A stretch of 64,000 nucleotides of DNA, taken from the NCBI RefSeq assembly GCF_963675165.1, contig NC_087382.1, positions 3,821,963 to 3,885,962 on the forward strand, read 5' to 3'. The position numbers and the translations under genes are program-made. Positions 22,617-34,200 of the stretch are shown in pieces. Position 1 is the first letter of the stretch; every line of letters starts with the position of its first letter. The notes beneath the pieces were generated by a model. The model worked only from the letters and a program-made list of their open reading frames with translations, was not told the DNA's origin and made no database searches. The DNA comes from Halichondria panicea (taxonomy: Eukaryota; Porifera; Demospongiae; Suberitida; Halichondriidae).

Positions 22617-23487
22617 ATGGTGGACGATATTCTGTCAGAAAAATCACTCAAGCACAAACCAATTGCACATGCAGATTGTGTTAGAATTGTCCCCACAGAG
22701 TGGAGAGTGTTGTTCTATCGTATCAGACAGAAGCTGAAGCGATACATACTGGAATATATTACGCATGCACCGAGAATCTTGGCAAAGATCCTTGGTGCGT
22801 ACAGTATTGGGTTCTGTAACTCTCGTACCGGTTCCTCAAAGCGATTGGACGTTTAAGTGATGGATTATAGTTATATACAAATTGTACAGTACATTATTGC
22901 GGTATTGTTTTTCAGTCATTATGCGTTGTCAGTGTAGTACGTAGCAGGCAAGCAGAATTGAATGTGTTGTGTCATGTGCCTCCTCTTCAACGTAAAGGTG
23001 CTCTACTTTTTGGATCCCGTTCATGCGGCCATGCAGATCCACCTCTGTGCAAAAGAGTTCTGAGAACCTCCTCTATATGCAAGCACAGCACCAACAAGGT
23101 GTTCGATTTGAAGGGCTCCATGAGAAGTCGATCCATTGATTCGTCTAAAGAGAGTAGTGGGGACGTACTGTTGGATGAGAACTACCTTCAATATATACGT
23201 GTTACTTATTTAAACTAACTGTCAGCTGATTAGTAGCACACGATTTAGAAGCCTGCATGTAGTATCTCGAGTATAGCAAGTGTCCGAGTCCTATAATATA
23301 TTAATAACGTGTTCTCCCCCTCCAGCAATTTGCTGCAACCCAGTGTACGTGTACCCTCACTCCAAGTGTGTACTGATGCAGGCCATACTAGCCGACACTA
23401 AGTTCTTGACACAGAACGCCATCATGGACTACTCTCTACTCACTTGCATTGATGATTCCACGGGAGAACTTGTCGTCGGAATTATTG
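22617..23487 (+). pseudogene. PIKfyve-like kinase-domain exon remnants (module B, best preserved)
   Basis: Three conserved pieces on +. 22728-22856 encodes RYILEYITHAPRILAKILG followed by AYSIGFCNSRTGSSKRLDV. 23090-23195 encodes NKVFDLKGSMRSRSIDSSKE and DVLLDENYLQ. 23326-23487 encodes NPVYVYPHSK, IMDYSLL and TGELVVGIIG, with an acceptor CCCTCCAG and donor GGTAAGC. FDLKGS, IMDYSLL (family IIDYSLL) and ELVVGII are signature segments of PIKfyve/Fab1 phosphatidylinositol-phosphate kinases. No upstream FYVE/chaperonin-like part and no following exon (DYIRTFTWD-type) is present, and in-frame stops separate the pieces, so this is a truncated relic. Confidence 0.7.
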
Positions 23488-24068
23488 GTAAGCTTGTGAG
23501 GGGCGGGGCAGTGTGTGTGGCTTGTAAAACAACAAGCTATGTCGTTCAGTTCCTCTCGACGTTTGTTGATTGTGATTGTGCCATGATGAGTGTTTGTAAT
23601 AATCTTTTTGAATTAAAGATGTCTTATAACTTTAGCCTAACTAACCCTTGCATGTCTTATAATGAGATGCCCCAGACTCTCCCTCAGTTGCATGTACATA
23701 CTAGGTACTATACTACACAGAGAAAAATTGTGCTGAAACTGCGTGAGATTTCTTCCTGCATGACAGAGGTAACTTTGATTTCTTCCCGACATTGCTGTTT
23801 TAGTTTAGAGTGTGTTCAACGTGGTGATGTACTGTAGCTCAGCTAAAGCATGTAATGTACAACTGCTTGTAACGATTACATGTTATGCATGTACTTCACT
23901 CAACTGTACTTGTATATTATTGCATGCGGAATCCATGGAAGTTATACTTGTCCCTAATCTGCCGGACTTGGTGCCTACAAACGTTAGATACGTACAGCAG
24001 TATACCATTGTATGCATGTCGACTTCTTAAGACAACACTTATTTTAGAGTTAATAATTATACTGTTAG
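23488..24068. other. BHR2-BHR3 spacer, right part
   Basis: No supported gene. About 23975-24068 is shared with 30745-30842. Otherwise unique within the window. Confidence 0.5.
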
Positions 24069-24200
24069 TATTGACAGATGAGAACTGTGTGATTGTAGCA
24101 GATTTCATGGACTCTTTATAAGCACGGAAAAGTGATGATGAAGAAGTTTATCAAGGAGCAGTGGCAAGGATCGAGATTCTGGAGGGAACAGGCAATGGTG
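24069..24200 (+). pseudogene. Unidentified exon-like fragment, copy 1
   Basis: Sequence with possible reading KKFIKEQWQGSRFWREQAM ending at a GTGAGA donor. Repeated almost identically at 30842-30973 and, degenerate, at 45190-45290. Not recognised. It travels with the BHR duplication modules. Confidence 0.4.
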
Positions 24201-24496
24201 AGAAATTAACTCTGGAAGGTTCATATACATACATAGTACGGTTTTACTCTTTGGTAATTGACCTCATGAATGTAATCTATTGGTAGCGTAGATAATTATG
24301 TGTGAATCGAAACAATTCATATATACCACAACCATTAAATATCTACAAAAAATAAATCTACAAGAATCTACAAAAAAAGCATATCTCTCTTTAAACTGTA
24401 GTGACATAAACAAGTGCTAACGACAGTAACTGTTGGAACTAACAATCCCTACAAATGTTATTTACATGATAAGGTACTTCAGCTAAATAAAACAGT

Positions 24497-27400
24497 TTAT
24501 ACTTCATTGCGTATATGGCCGATTTCTGTGTGTGTAACAGCAGGACGATGGTTGACTCTTAGAGGAGGAGGGGCTGGTCTGTAGTCCTCTGTGGTGAGAG
24601 GGGCTAGATCATCCATGTAGGATAGTCTCAGCTGGTCCGGCCTCGTGGCTGGTCTGATGATGGGAGGAGTGATGTAACGATCAGGGTCAGCTTCTTCCAC
24701 GGCTCCATCAGTGTAAGGTGGGTTCAAGGCGTCTCTTTGTTCATAGTCGTCTACTGCTTTGAGTAATTCATCTTCATCATTTTCATCGGCTACCAGCTGA
24801 TACATTTCCCGGGCATTGTTAGCTCGGCGAAGTCTCATGTCTGCAGCACCAGCTCGTAAGTTTCTTATGGTGTCTTCTATCTTCAGCCATGTATTGCTCT
24901 TCTTGAGTACGACTTGGTAAAAGTGATAGCAGAGTGTTGTCACAAATAAGGTGAATGATATAGCCATCGAAGTATTGGCTAGTGCTGACTGATCTTTATT
25001 CGTATCTTTGACATAAGAGGTACCAAACGCTAGAATAGCAACATCGAATAGATAAAGAGTTTCGAGGGAATCACAAAACTTACTTTTGTACAAGCGATTA
25101 TTTAGTAGTTTCCAGACAATCAGTCCAACTGATAGAACCTCAGCTGATAGAATAGGGAGGTAAGTGTCGAGAGCCATGGCAGCTACTAGATTATGAATAA
25201 TTAAAGCAAAGAGAAGCAGTCCCACCCAGTAGCGATGCTTGGGAGTGAATGGAGCATGGTATGCATCCATGAAGCCAGTGTACTTTGTATTCTTGGTCCA
25301 TATCATAACCTTGGAACAGCGTGGAAACCATAGTCCAAAGAAGAGTAGTACAGTGAACAATACACTAGCAATGAGGATAATGGCTGCAGCAACAAACCGA
25401 GGGATGTGATCAGGAGCGAAGTATTGCACATTGCCATCGTACACCCAAACTATATCACTTGTACCATCAGGATAATCCAAGACCCTGTGTTGCAGTGCAG
25501 CAATGACAAACCGTAAGAGTTTGGAGTAAGAGAGTAGGATGAGTGTGCCTAAGGCAGCAACTGGGTTCCTGTTGGAGAGGAGCTTTGCAAATGAGTCAAA
25601 ATATTTGCTCAACATGATGATTAGAAACATTAGAAGAAACAAGTAAACTGGGAAGACAAGTTGAAGGAGTACTTTTCGTTGAGAGTTCATTCCATTGTAA
25701 AAACATGTCTCAATACCTAAATCAAGATTCACCCATGATACAAAAACTGTTAAAAAGTTGTTTAAACTAGGAAAGAAAATTGCTCTATTAGCAGCTACTA
25801 TGTTGGCGTAAAAAATGAGGCCATGAATATTTCCAGTTGCTATAGTGAAGTTGAGCACAAGAATTAAAGCAACTAGCAATATGCCTGCCAGCGCAAATGG
25901 AATTAGTAGAAGAAGGGAAAAATTAGAGCATTTTTGACAGTTTGACGTAGCCAGCACAAGACTTAGTCCTGGTTCACATTCTCCACACAAGACACCACTT
26001 CGATTGTAAGCACATTGTTCGTCAGGGTTGCTTAGACTGATGTTGACTGGTTTTTCTACACAATAGTCAAATGTACAGTTACTAACAATATACCCTGTTC
26101 CGTTAGTGGTATTAGTTACTCCTATCCATATGTTGTTATTGCTTTCCAACTTTATGGTACCATTTTCATCGGAACAGTTTGTTATCTGATATCTTTGTTG
26201 CAAGTCTGGATCACAGTCACACCTGCACTCAATATCGGACTGAATTGGCTGAAGTCCAATAGGGCATATGCAGGGTTGAAAATATATATTTATAAGTTGT
26301 CTTGAAATTCCTAAATTGATGCATGGACCCTCGGCATAGAGTTCCACTTGAGCAGAGCTGTCTTGTGAGAATACATTGTACTCTAATTCTGTGCACCGAT
26401 TACCAATTTCATGTTTTGCCTGTCCTTCTTTGAAACGATCACGTCCACTCTCACTGACAACAGAACTGCGAATTGTGGCATTCATTTGATTTCTAACTTG
26501 GTCAACAGCCATAACACTGATTGTAAATGTGTGTCCTTTTTTTGTAGAACCATAGTCGTATTGTGAATAGTTGCACAAAATTACTTGAACAGGCCTAGAG
26601 GAGATTGATAGTGGCTCGATGGAGGAGTTGACAGTTTTTTTTACGTAGTCCAATCCGTTTAAAGATTTATATTCAGCATTTTGACTTACTGTACACCTGT
26701 CCAACAGACCTCCGTAGATGTCTGCTCCTGACTGGGTAGCCGTGTTGTCAGTCATGAATGTGTTGAAATAGTTTGTGTTGAAATAGTTTGAATCAGAGCG
26801 GGACTCATACAGTTTAATTGTTTGAATGAAGCAGTTAGCAAAAATAGTTCGAGTTGCATCATCTTCTGTGGCCCCTCCTCTGCAGGCACCACTCTGTGTG
26901 TCATCTGCCACAAATATCCCCCCTCCGTACTGAGCCAAGTTGTTGTTACTCATTAGCTTGACATATCGATCCTGAGTATATTCTTCATTCATTTTAAATA
27001 GGTACAGTTTCGAACTTTGCTGTAGATACACTCCACCTCCACTTGTGTTAGCTGTGTTTGAGTCAATGTTGACATGTGATTGAGTTAGTTTAATAGTTGA
27101 AGATACTGCATGTATACCTCCACCATTCTCAGCAATGTTGTGAGCAATCTCACTCTGTGGAGGAATCTCACTCTGTAGAGGAATCTCACTTTTTGGAGGA
27201 ATTAGATAGCCATATGCATTTTCCATCTGCACTGATTGGAACTCAACTCTACTGGAATATGCATAAATGCCCCCACCATCCTGTGCTGTGTTGTGATAGA
27301 TCTTTATTGGCTCTTTTACAAGGAGTGTACTCTCTCTCAGAAATATCCCTCCTCCAGAGGTAGCTGTGTTGTTGGTGATGATCACTCCTTTCGTGTTAAT

Positions 27401-29101
27401 ATATATTTGACTATGGTCAGCGCTGATAGCTCCACCAAACACACCATGATTGTTACTCAGTATTGTAGGTCCATTAAACTCGATTCGACTATTGAAAGCA
27501 TAAATGGGACGACCATTGTTACTGACAATATTCCTTCCAGTGAATGTTACGTTTGATTGCAAAATGTTCAAACTGGCCATGTTATTAGTAATGTCAGTGT
27601 TATGGATGATCAAGGTGGAAGATTGGAAGACATAAATTACCCCTCCCTTTTTAGCAAAGTTGTGTGTCAGCTCACTGTTGGAGATGGACACACTACCTGA
27701 GAGAACATAAATTGCTCCACCATATTCAGCACTGCTGTGTGTCAGCTCACTGTTGGAGATGGACACACTACCTGAGTCAACATTAATCGTTCCACCATAA
27801 TAGTCAGCACTGTTGTTTGTCAGCTCACTGTTGGAGATGGACACATTACCTGAGTCAACAACAATTGCTCCACCATAGTTAGCACTGTTGTTTGTCAGCT
27901 CACTGTTGGATATGGACACATTAACTGAGAAAATATAAATCGCTCCACCATAATACTCAGCACTGTTGTTTGTCAGCTCACTGTTGGAGATGGACAAACT
28001 ACCTGAGCCAACAACAATCGCTCCACCACTATAGTCAGCACTGTTGTTTGTCAGCTCACTGTTGAAGATGGACACATTACCTGAGTGAACACTAATCGCT
28101 CCACCATAGTTAGTAGCACTGTTGTTTGTCAGCTCACTGTTGAAGATGGACACACTACCTGAGATAACATAAATCGCTCCACCATAAGAGTCAGCACTGT
28201 TGTTTGTCAGCTCACTGTTGGAGATGGACACATTACCTGAGTCAACATTAATCGTTCCACCATAATAGTCAGCACTGTTGTTTGTCAGCTCACTGTTGGA
28301 AATGGACACACTACCTGAGACAACACTAATCGCTCCACCATTCTGAGAAGCTTTGTTATTTGTGAAGTTACACCAAGTGATCACTACAGCACCAGATACC
28401 ACTTCTACTGCTCCTCCGCTCTCAGCACTGTTATAGTTGAACTCTGTGTTGTTGATCAGTGCGTTGTTTGATTTAATGAAAACTGCACCTCCATCATTTC
28501 TAGTGAACACACTGTTTGTTATGTACACATCATCAGCCTCAACGTGCAGTGCCCGACCAATGTTGTTCATAAAGAGAGTGCTCTCAACTGTTGCAGTTTG
28601 AGTATTAGTAATCTTAACGAGGTGGTTTTCCGCTTGATTGAGTAATACAAAGTCCGAAAAGTTGCAGTCTTTGATGTACACATCATTGGCACCATCAATG
28701 ATCAAACCTTGATGTGAGTTTTGTAATCCAACATTCGCTCCAATAAAACCCAAGCGTTCAATATTCAATTTGGTAATACTAACAAAACGTATCGCACCAT
28801 TGCTATGGAATCCAACTGCAGTTGTACTTGTGTTCTGACCAGTGATTTGCACATGTGAGAAGTTACGAATCAATAACTGCTCAGTTAACACATGATGTCC
28901 AGGTAGAAAGCTCAAGGTGAGATTGTCTCCACCAGATAGCAGGTCTGTTTGAACAAGCTGCTCGAGAGTGAAACAAGTTCCATTTCGATAGCCATTACAC
29001 GAGTCGGTTGAATCCACTGGCACAATACGATAGTGCTCACTCCTGGTAACAGTAGCTAGGGTCAGTAGCACTAACCAGCTGAGAATACTTCTAGACAGCA
29101 T
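24497..29101 (-). CDS. BHR3: beta-helix repeat polytopic membrane protein, 1534 aa, open
   Basis: Same architecture as BHR1: signal peptide, nine regular rungs (residues about 250-485), irregular beta-helix, cysteine-rich neck, polytopic membrane module from about residue 1065 and tail ending IGHIRNEV. Private features are an 18-bp triplication giving SEIPPQSEI-type repeats (about 27155-27210) and a 15-bp duplication giving NYFNTNYFNT (about 26762-26790). Neck cysteines differ from BHR1 (SNCQKCSN versus SRCERCSD). No intron is needed. Neighbours are the BHR4 3' flank upstream and PIKfyve relics downstream. Function unknown; a membrane-anchored receptor or adhesin is inferred. Confidence 0.85.
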   Translation of the reverse strand: MLSRSILSWLVLLTLATVTRSEHYRIVPVDSTDSCNGYRNGTCFTLEQLVQTDLLSGGDNLTLSFLPGHHVLTEQLLIRNFSHVQITGQNTSTTAVGFHSNGAIRFVSITKLNIERLGFIGANVGLQNSHQGLIIDGANDVYIKDCNFSDFVLLNQAENHLVKITNTQTATVESTLFMNNIGRALHVEADDVYITNSVFTRNDGGAVFIKSNNALINNTEFNYNSAESGGAVEVVSGAVVITWCNFTNNKASQNGGAISVVSGSVSISNSELTNNSADYYGGTINVDSGNVSISNSELTNNSADSYGGAIYVISGSVSIFNSELTNNSATNYGGAISVHSGNVSIFNSELTNNSADYSGGAIVVGSGSLSISNSELTNNSAEYYGGAIYIFSVNVSISNSELTNNSANYGGAIVVDSGNVSISNSELTNNSADYYGGTINVDSGSVSISNSELTHSSAEYGGAIYVLSGSVSISNSELTHNFAKKGGVIYVFQSSTLIIHNTDITNNMASLNILQSNVTFTGRNIVSNNGRPIYAFNSRIEFNGPTILSNNHGVFGGAISADHSQIYINTKGVIITNNTATSGGGIFLRESTLLVKEPIKIYHNTAQDGGGIYAYSSRVEFQSVQMENAYGYLIPPKSEIPLQSEIPPQSEIAHNIAENGGGIHAVSSTIKLTQSHVNIDSNTANTSGGGVYLQQSSKLYLFKMNEEYTQDRYVKLMSNNNLAQYGGGIFVADDTQSGACRGGATEDDATRTIFANCFIQTIKLYESRSDSNYFNTNYFNTFMTDNTATQSGADIYGGLLDRCTVSQNAEYKSLNGLDYVKKTVNSSIEPLSISSRPVQVILCNYSQYDYGSTKKGHTFTISVMAVDQVRNQMNATIRSSVVSESGRDRFKEGQAKHEIGNRCTELEYNVFSQDSSAQVELYAEGPCINLGISRQLINIYFQPCICPIGLQPIQSDIECRCDCDPDLQQRYQITNCSDENGTIKLESNNNIWIGVTNTTNGTGYIVSNCTFDYCVEKPVNISLSNPDEQCAYNRSGVLCGECEPGLSLVLATSNCQKCSNFSLLLLIPFALAGILLVALILVLNFTIATGNIHGLIFYANIVAANRAIFFPSLNNFLTVFVSWVNLDLGIETCFYNGMNSQRKVLLQLVFPVYLFLLMFLIIMLSKYFDSFAKLLSNRNPVAALGTLILLSYSKLLRFVIAALQHRVLDYPDGTSDIVWVYDGNVQYFAPDHIPRFVAAAIILIASVLFTVLLFFGLWFPRCSKVMIWTKNTKYTGFMDAYHAPFTPKHRYWVGLLLFALIIHNLVAAMALDTYLPILSAEVLSVGLIVWKLLNNRLYKSKFCDSLETLYLFDVAILAFGTSYVKDTNKDQSALANTSMAISFTLFVTTLCYHFYQVVLKKSNTWLKIEDTIRNLRAGAADMRLRRANNAREMYQLVADENDEDELLKAVDDYEQRDALNPPYTDGAVEEADPDRYITPPIIRPATRPDQLRLSYMDDLAPLTTEDYRPAPPPLRVNHRPAVTHTEIGHIRNEV
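27645..28350 (-). repeat. BHR3 rung array, 9 units
   Basis: Nine in-frame rung units. Two carry GGTINVDSG instead of GGAI and are almost identical to each other (about 27775-27850 and 28215-28290), pointing to a duplication of a multi-rung block within the gene. Confidence 0.88.
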
Positions 29102-29572
29102 ATCTGAAGTGCATGTATGATGGTTACTATATAATTATTATGATTATGTTGCACGCAAATGGCTATATAAATAGCTGCATACCGTCTAGTGCAAATTATA
29201 ATCTTCAACTCACTGTTTAATGGATGTTGCACGCTTTTTTGTTTCGCTACTTTTGCAATAGTTAACAAGCGCTCTTTCACATCTAGAATTGAAATAATTA
29301 TGGTAATTATATAGAGATGTGTATCTATACAGGAGTGCATGAATAGGAGTATACGTATCAAACACATTCCTTTCCAGGCTTTCCTCTTGCTACGTCACAA
29401 ATACTTGTAGTTGTATAAACTGTGAAGTATAGGAAATGTACCTATAACTAACCACATGCACACCATGTGTGTATTCACACTAGAGTAAGTCGCCGAACTC
29501 CGTCAGACATCAAAGTGTGTCAGGTAAAAGGGCGTGTAACGCACAAACAAACAAGACTGATTCAAACTAATT
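29102..29572. other. BHR3 5' flank and start of BHR3-BHR4 spacer
   Basis: Conserved BHR upstream block followed by sequence shared with 35210-35675. No supported gene. Lacks the MITE seen upstream of BHR1 and BHR2. Confidence 0.55.
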
Positions 29573-30445
29573 ACTACGGTGGGCCTGAGGTATACACCTA
29601 CTCCATTTTGCATTTGCGGTTCATTTCGCATGCGCTTCTGCAGTTGGCTTCTGCAGTTGGCTTCTGTAGTTGGCAGTTGACTTTTGCAGTTGGCTTTTGC
29701 AGTTGGCTTTTGCAGTTGTCTTTTGCAGTTGGCTTATGCAGTTGACTTTTGCAGTTGGCTTTTGCAGTTGGCTTTTGCAGTTGGAAGTTGACTTTTGCAG
29801 TTGCTCAGTCACAATGATCACAATTCCATATGATTTACAATTAAGGACATAGAAATATTGTACAGCAGAACATAGAATGCCGCATGATAGCAAGCCTGTA
29901 TAACAGGTCACCATAATAATTTATTATATAATAATAATTAGAACAACATATATTTCTTAATAAGAAACAGGTAAGCCGATGATTATGCTGGCTAGCTACC
30001 TGTGTCTAATATCTCTGCTGTGTCTGTCTGCGCATGTTTGAACAATTATTTGTAAGGTCTCCACGAGTAAAAATATTTCATCAACAGATAGTTGAAATGG
30101 GGTATTCAATATTAATGTCTGCATAGTCCTATTACCCGTATATACCGTTGAGTTATTGCAAATGTGCCATGATAAAACACAGACAGACACAGCAGAGGTA
30201 TTAGAATTAGACACAGCTATAGCTAGCTATAGCCAGCATAATTATTCTCCTGCCTGTTTCTTATTAAAGCACATGTTGATGTCATGTGATATTGTGAGAT
30301 TGAGCAACTGACTTTTTCAACTGCAGAAGCGAACTGCAGAAGCGAACTGCAAAAATGAACTGCAAAAGCATAGTTGAACTGCAAAATGAACCGCAAACGC
30401 AAAATGGAGCAGGTGTATACCTCAGGGCCACCATCGTAAATTACA
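29573..30445. mobile_element. Inverted-repeat element with internal minisatellite, about 870 bp
   Basis: Left end GGTGGGCCTGAGGTATACAC and right end (reverse complement GGTGGCCCTGAGGTATACAC) are inverted repeats of about 75 bp continuing through CTCCATTTTGC. The interior has 13-bp-type tandem repeats of TTTTGCAGTTGGC (about 29636-29800). A second nested inverted pair lies at about 29953-30022 and 30178-30268 (GTGTCTAATATCTCTGCTGT type). A right-truncated copy lies at 35678-36205. No transposase. Confidence 0.75.
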
Positions 30446-30560
30446 CACACTAACAGATGGCCATGGGCTTATTATCCAGCGAAAACTTGGATAGGCCAAG
30501 TCGCTTCCAGTTCGAGCAGTGATAACTTGAAAAAACTACTGATTTTCGTCAGAACGTCAG

Positions 30561-30652
30561 TCAGCAATATTCTAGCTATAAGCGCTAATATACATGCAGC
30601 ACCTATAGTTATAAGCGCTATATATTAGCGCTTATAGCTAGAATATTGCTGA
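30561..30652. repeat. Perfect inverted repeat, 32-bp arms, 28-bp loop
   Basis: Arms 30561-30592 and 30621-30652 (TCAGCAATATTCTAGCTATA and its complement) are exact. The loop starts CATGCAGC. It could fold as a hairpin in either RNA strand or be the remains of a small palindromic transposon. Confidence 0.92.
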
Positions 30653-30689
30653 CTCAGCACTTTACAACCCTCACAAAGAAACAAGTGTA

Positions 30690-30973
30690 GCTCCGCTTTG
30701 CAGGGTCGCCTGATTCTGGGAATTGCTCCACTCTGTACTGCACTACAAACGTTAGATAATACGTACAGCAGTATACCATTGTATGCATGTCGACTTCTTA
30801 AGACAACACTTATTTTAGAGTTAATAATTATACTGTTAGTATTGACAGATGAGAACTGTGTGATTGTAGCAGATTTCATGGACTCTTTATAAGCACAGAA
30901 AAGTTGATGATGAAGAAGTTTATCAAGGAGCAGTGGCAAGGATCGAGATTCTGGAGGGAACAGGCAATGGTGA
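30690..30973 (+). pseudogene. Unidentified exon-like fragment, copy 2
   Basis: 30745-30973 is nearly identical to 23975-24200, including the KKFIKEQWQGSRFWREQAM reading and the GTGAGA donor. No complete gene. Confidence 0.4.
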
Positions 30974-31267
30974 GAAATTAACTCTGGAAGGTTCATATAC
31001 ATACATAGTACGGTTTTACTCTTTGGTAATTGACCTCATGAATGTAATCTATTGGTAGCGTAGATAATTATGTGTGAATCGAAACAATTCATATATACCA
31101 CAACCATTAAATATCTACAAAAAATAAATCTACAAGAATCTACAAAAAAGCATATCTCTCTTTAAACTATAGTGACATAAACAAGTGCTAACGACAGTAA
31201 CTGTTGGAACTAACAATCCCTACAAATGTTATTTACATGATAAGGTACTTCAGCTAAATAAAACAGT

Positions 31268-34200
31268 TTATACTTCATTGCGTATATGGCCGATTTCTGT
31301 GTGTGTAACAGCAGGACGATGGTTGACTCTTAGAGGAGGAGGGGCTGGTCTGTAGTCCTCTGTGGTGAGAGGGGCTAGATCATCCATGTAGGATAGTCTC
31401 AGCTGGTCCGGCCTCGTGGCTGGTCTGATGATGGGAGGAGTGATGTAACGATCAGGGTCAGCTTCTTCCACGGCTCCATCAGTGTAAGGTGGGTTCAAGG
31501 CGTCTCTTTGTTCATAATCATCTACTGCTTCGAGTAATTCATCTTCATCATTTTCATCGGCTACCAGCTGATACATTTCCCGAGCATTGTTAGCTCGTCG
31601 AAGTCTCATGTCTGCAGCACCAGCTCGTAAGTTTCTTATGGTGTCTTCTATCTTCAGCCATGTATTGCTCTTCTTGAGTACGACTTGGTAAAAGTGATAG
31701 CAGAGTGTTGTCACAAATAAGGTGAATGATATAGCCATTGAAGTATTGGCTAGTACTGACTGATCTTTATTTGTATCTTTGACGTAGAAGGTGCCAAACG
31801 CTAGAATAGCAACATCGAATAGATAGAGAGTTTCGAGGGAATCACAAAACTTACTTTTGTACAAGCGATTATTTAGTAGTTTCCAGACAATCAGTCCAAC
31901 TGATAGAACCCCAGCTGATAGAATAGGGAGGTAAGTGTCGACAGCCACGGCAGCTACTAGATTATGAATAATTAAAGCAAAGAGAAGCAGTCCCACCCAG
32001 TAGCGATGCTTGGGAGTGAATGGAGCATGGTATGCATCCATGAAGCCACTGTATTTTGTATTCTTGGTCCATATCATAACCTTGGAACAGCGTGGAAACC
32101 ATTGTCCAAAGAAGAGCAGTACAGTGAACATTACACCAGCAATGAGGATTATGGCTGCAGCAACAAACCGAGGGAGGTGATCGCGAGCGAAATATTGTAC
32201 ATTGCCATCAAACAACCAAACTATATCACTTGTACCATCAGGATAGTCCAAGACCCTGTGTTGCAATGCAGCAATGACAAACCGTAAGAGTTTGGAGTAA
32301 GAGAGTAGGATGAGTGTGCCTAAGGCAGCAACTGGGTTCCTGTTGGAGAGGAGCTTTGCAAAATATTTGCTTAGAATGATAATAAAAAACATTAGAAGAA
32401 ACAAGTAAGCGGAAAAGACAAGTTGAAGGAGCACTTTTCCTTGAGAGTTCATTCCATTGTAAAAGCATGTCTCGATTCCTAAGTCAAGATTCACCCATGA
32501 TACGAAAACTGTTAAAAAGTTGTTTAAACTAGAAAAGAAAATTGCTCTATTAGCAGCTACTATGTTGGCGTAAAATATGAGGCCATGAATATTTCCAGTT
32601 GCTATAGTGATGTTGAGCATGAGAATTAAAGCAACTAGCAATATGCCTGTCAGGGCAAATGGTATTAGTAGAAGAAGGTAAAGATTAGAGCATTCTTTAC
32701 AGTTTGACGTAGCCAACACAAGACTGAGTCCTGGTTCACATTCTCCACACAAGACACCTCTTCGATTGTAGGCACACTGTTCGTCAGGGTTGCTTAGACT
32801 AATGTTGAATGGTTTTTGTACGCAATAGTCAAATGCACAGTTGCTAACGACATACCCTGTTTCGTCGGTGGTATTTATGACTTTTATCCATATGTTGTTA
32901 TCACTTTCCAGCTTTATGGTCCCATTTTCCTCAGAACAGTTTGTTATCTGATATCCTTGTTGCAATTCTGGATCACAGTCACACTTGCACTCAATATCGG
33001 ACTGAATTGGTTTGAGTCCACTAGGGCATGTGCAGAGTTCAAACGAAATATTGATAAGTTGTTTTGAAATTCCCATATTGTTGCATGGACCCTCGGCATA
33101 GAGTTCTACTTGAGCAGAGTTGTCTTGTGAGAATACATTGTACTCTAATTCTGTGCACTGATTACCAATTTCATGTTTTGCCTGTCCTTCTTTGAAACGA
33201 TCACGTCCACTCCCACTGACAACAGAACTGCGAATTGTGGCATTCATTGGATTTCCAACTTGGTCAACAGCCATAACACTGATTGTAAATGTGTGTCCTT
33301 TTTTTATAGAACCATAGTCATATTGTGAATAGTTGCACAAAATTACTTGAACAGGCCTAGAGGAGATTGATAGTGGCTCGATGGAGGAGTTGACAGTATT
33401 TTGGATGTAGTCCAATCCGTTTGAAGAAATGTGATATTCAGCATTTTGACTTGCAGTACACCTGTCCAACAGACCTCCATAGATGTCTGCTCCTGACTGG
33501 GTAACTGTGTTCTTTGTCATGAATGTGTTGAAGTGGTTTACATCAGAGTATATTTGACCATACAGATTAATTGTTTGAATGAAGCAGTCAGCAAAAATGG
33601 TTTCAGTTTCTGTGGCCCCTCCTTTGCAGGCACTACTCTCTGTGTCATCTGCCACAAATATTCCTCCTCCGTACTGAGCCAAGTTGTTGTTAATTATTAA
33701 CTTAACATATCGATTCTGACTCCAATAATGTTCTCCATCCTTTTTCAATAGGTACAGTTTAGAACTTTGTTGCAGATACACTCCACCTCCACTAGCTTTA
33801 GCTGTGTTTGAGTCAATGTTGACGTGTGAATGAGTAAGTTCAATAGTTGATGATACTGCAATAATACCTCCACCATTATTCTCAGCAATGTTGTGAGCAA
33901 TCCCACTTTGTTTATTTGGAGGAAGTGGCCTACCATATTCATCTACCATCTGCACTGATTGGAACTCAACTCTACTGGAATATGCATAAATCCCCCCACC
34001 ATCCTGTGCTGTGTTGTGATAGATCTTTATTGGCTCATTTACAAGGAGTGTACTCTCTCTCAGAAATATCCCTCCTCCAGAGGTAGCTGTGTTGTTGGTG
34101 ATGATCACTCCTTTCGTGTTAATATATATTTGACTCTGGTCAGAGCTAATGGCTCCACCAAACATACCATGATTGTTACTCAGTGTTGTAGGTCCATTAA

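Noticed and set aside
29467..29914. ORFs with repeated QLQKPTAK or FAVGFCSW on either strand
   Set aside because: These are translations of the TTTTGCAGTTGGC minisatellite inside an inverted-repeat element; not a gene.
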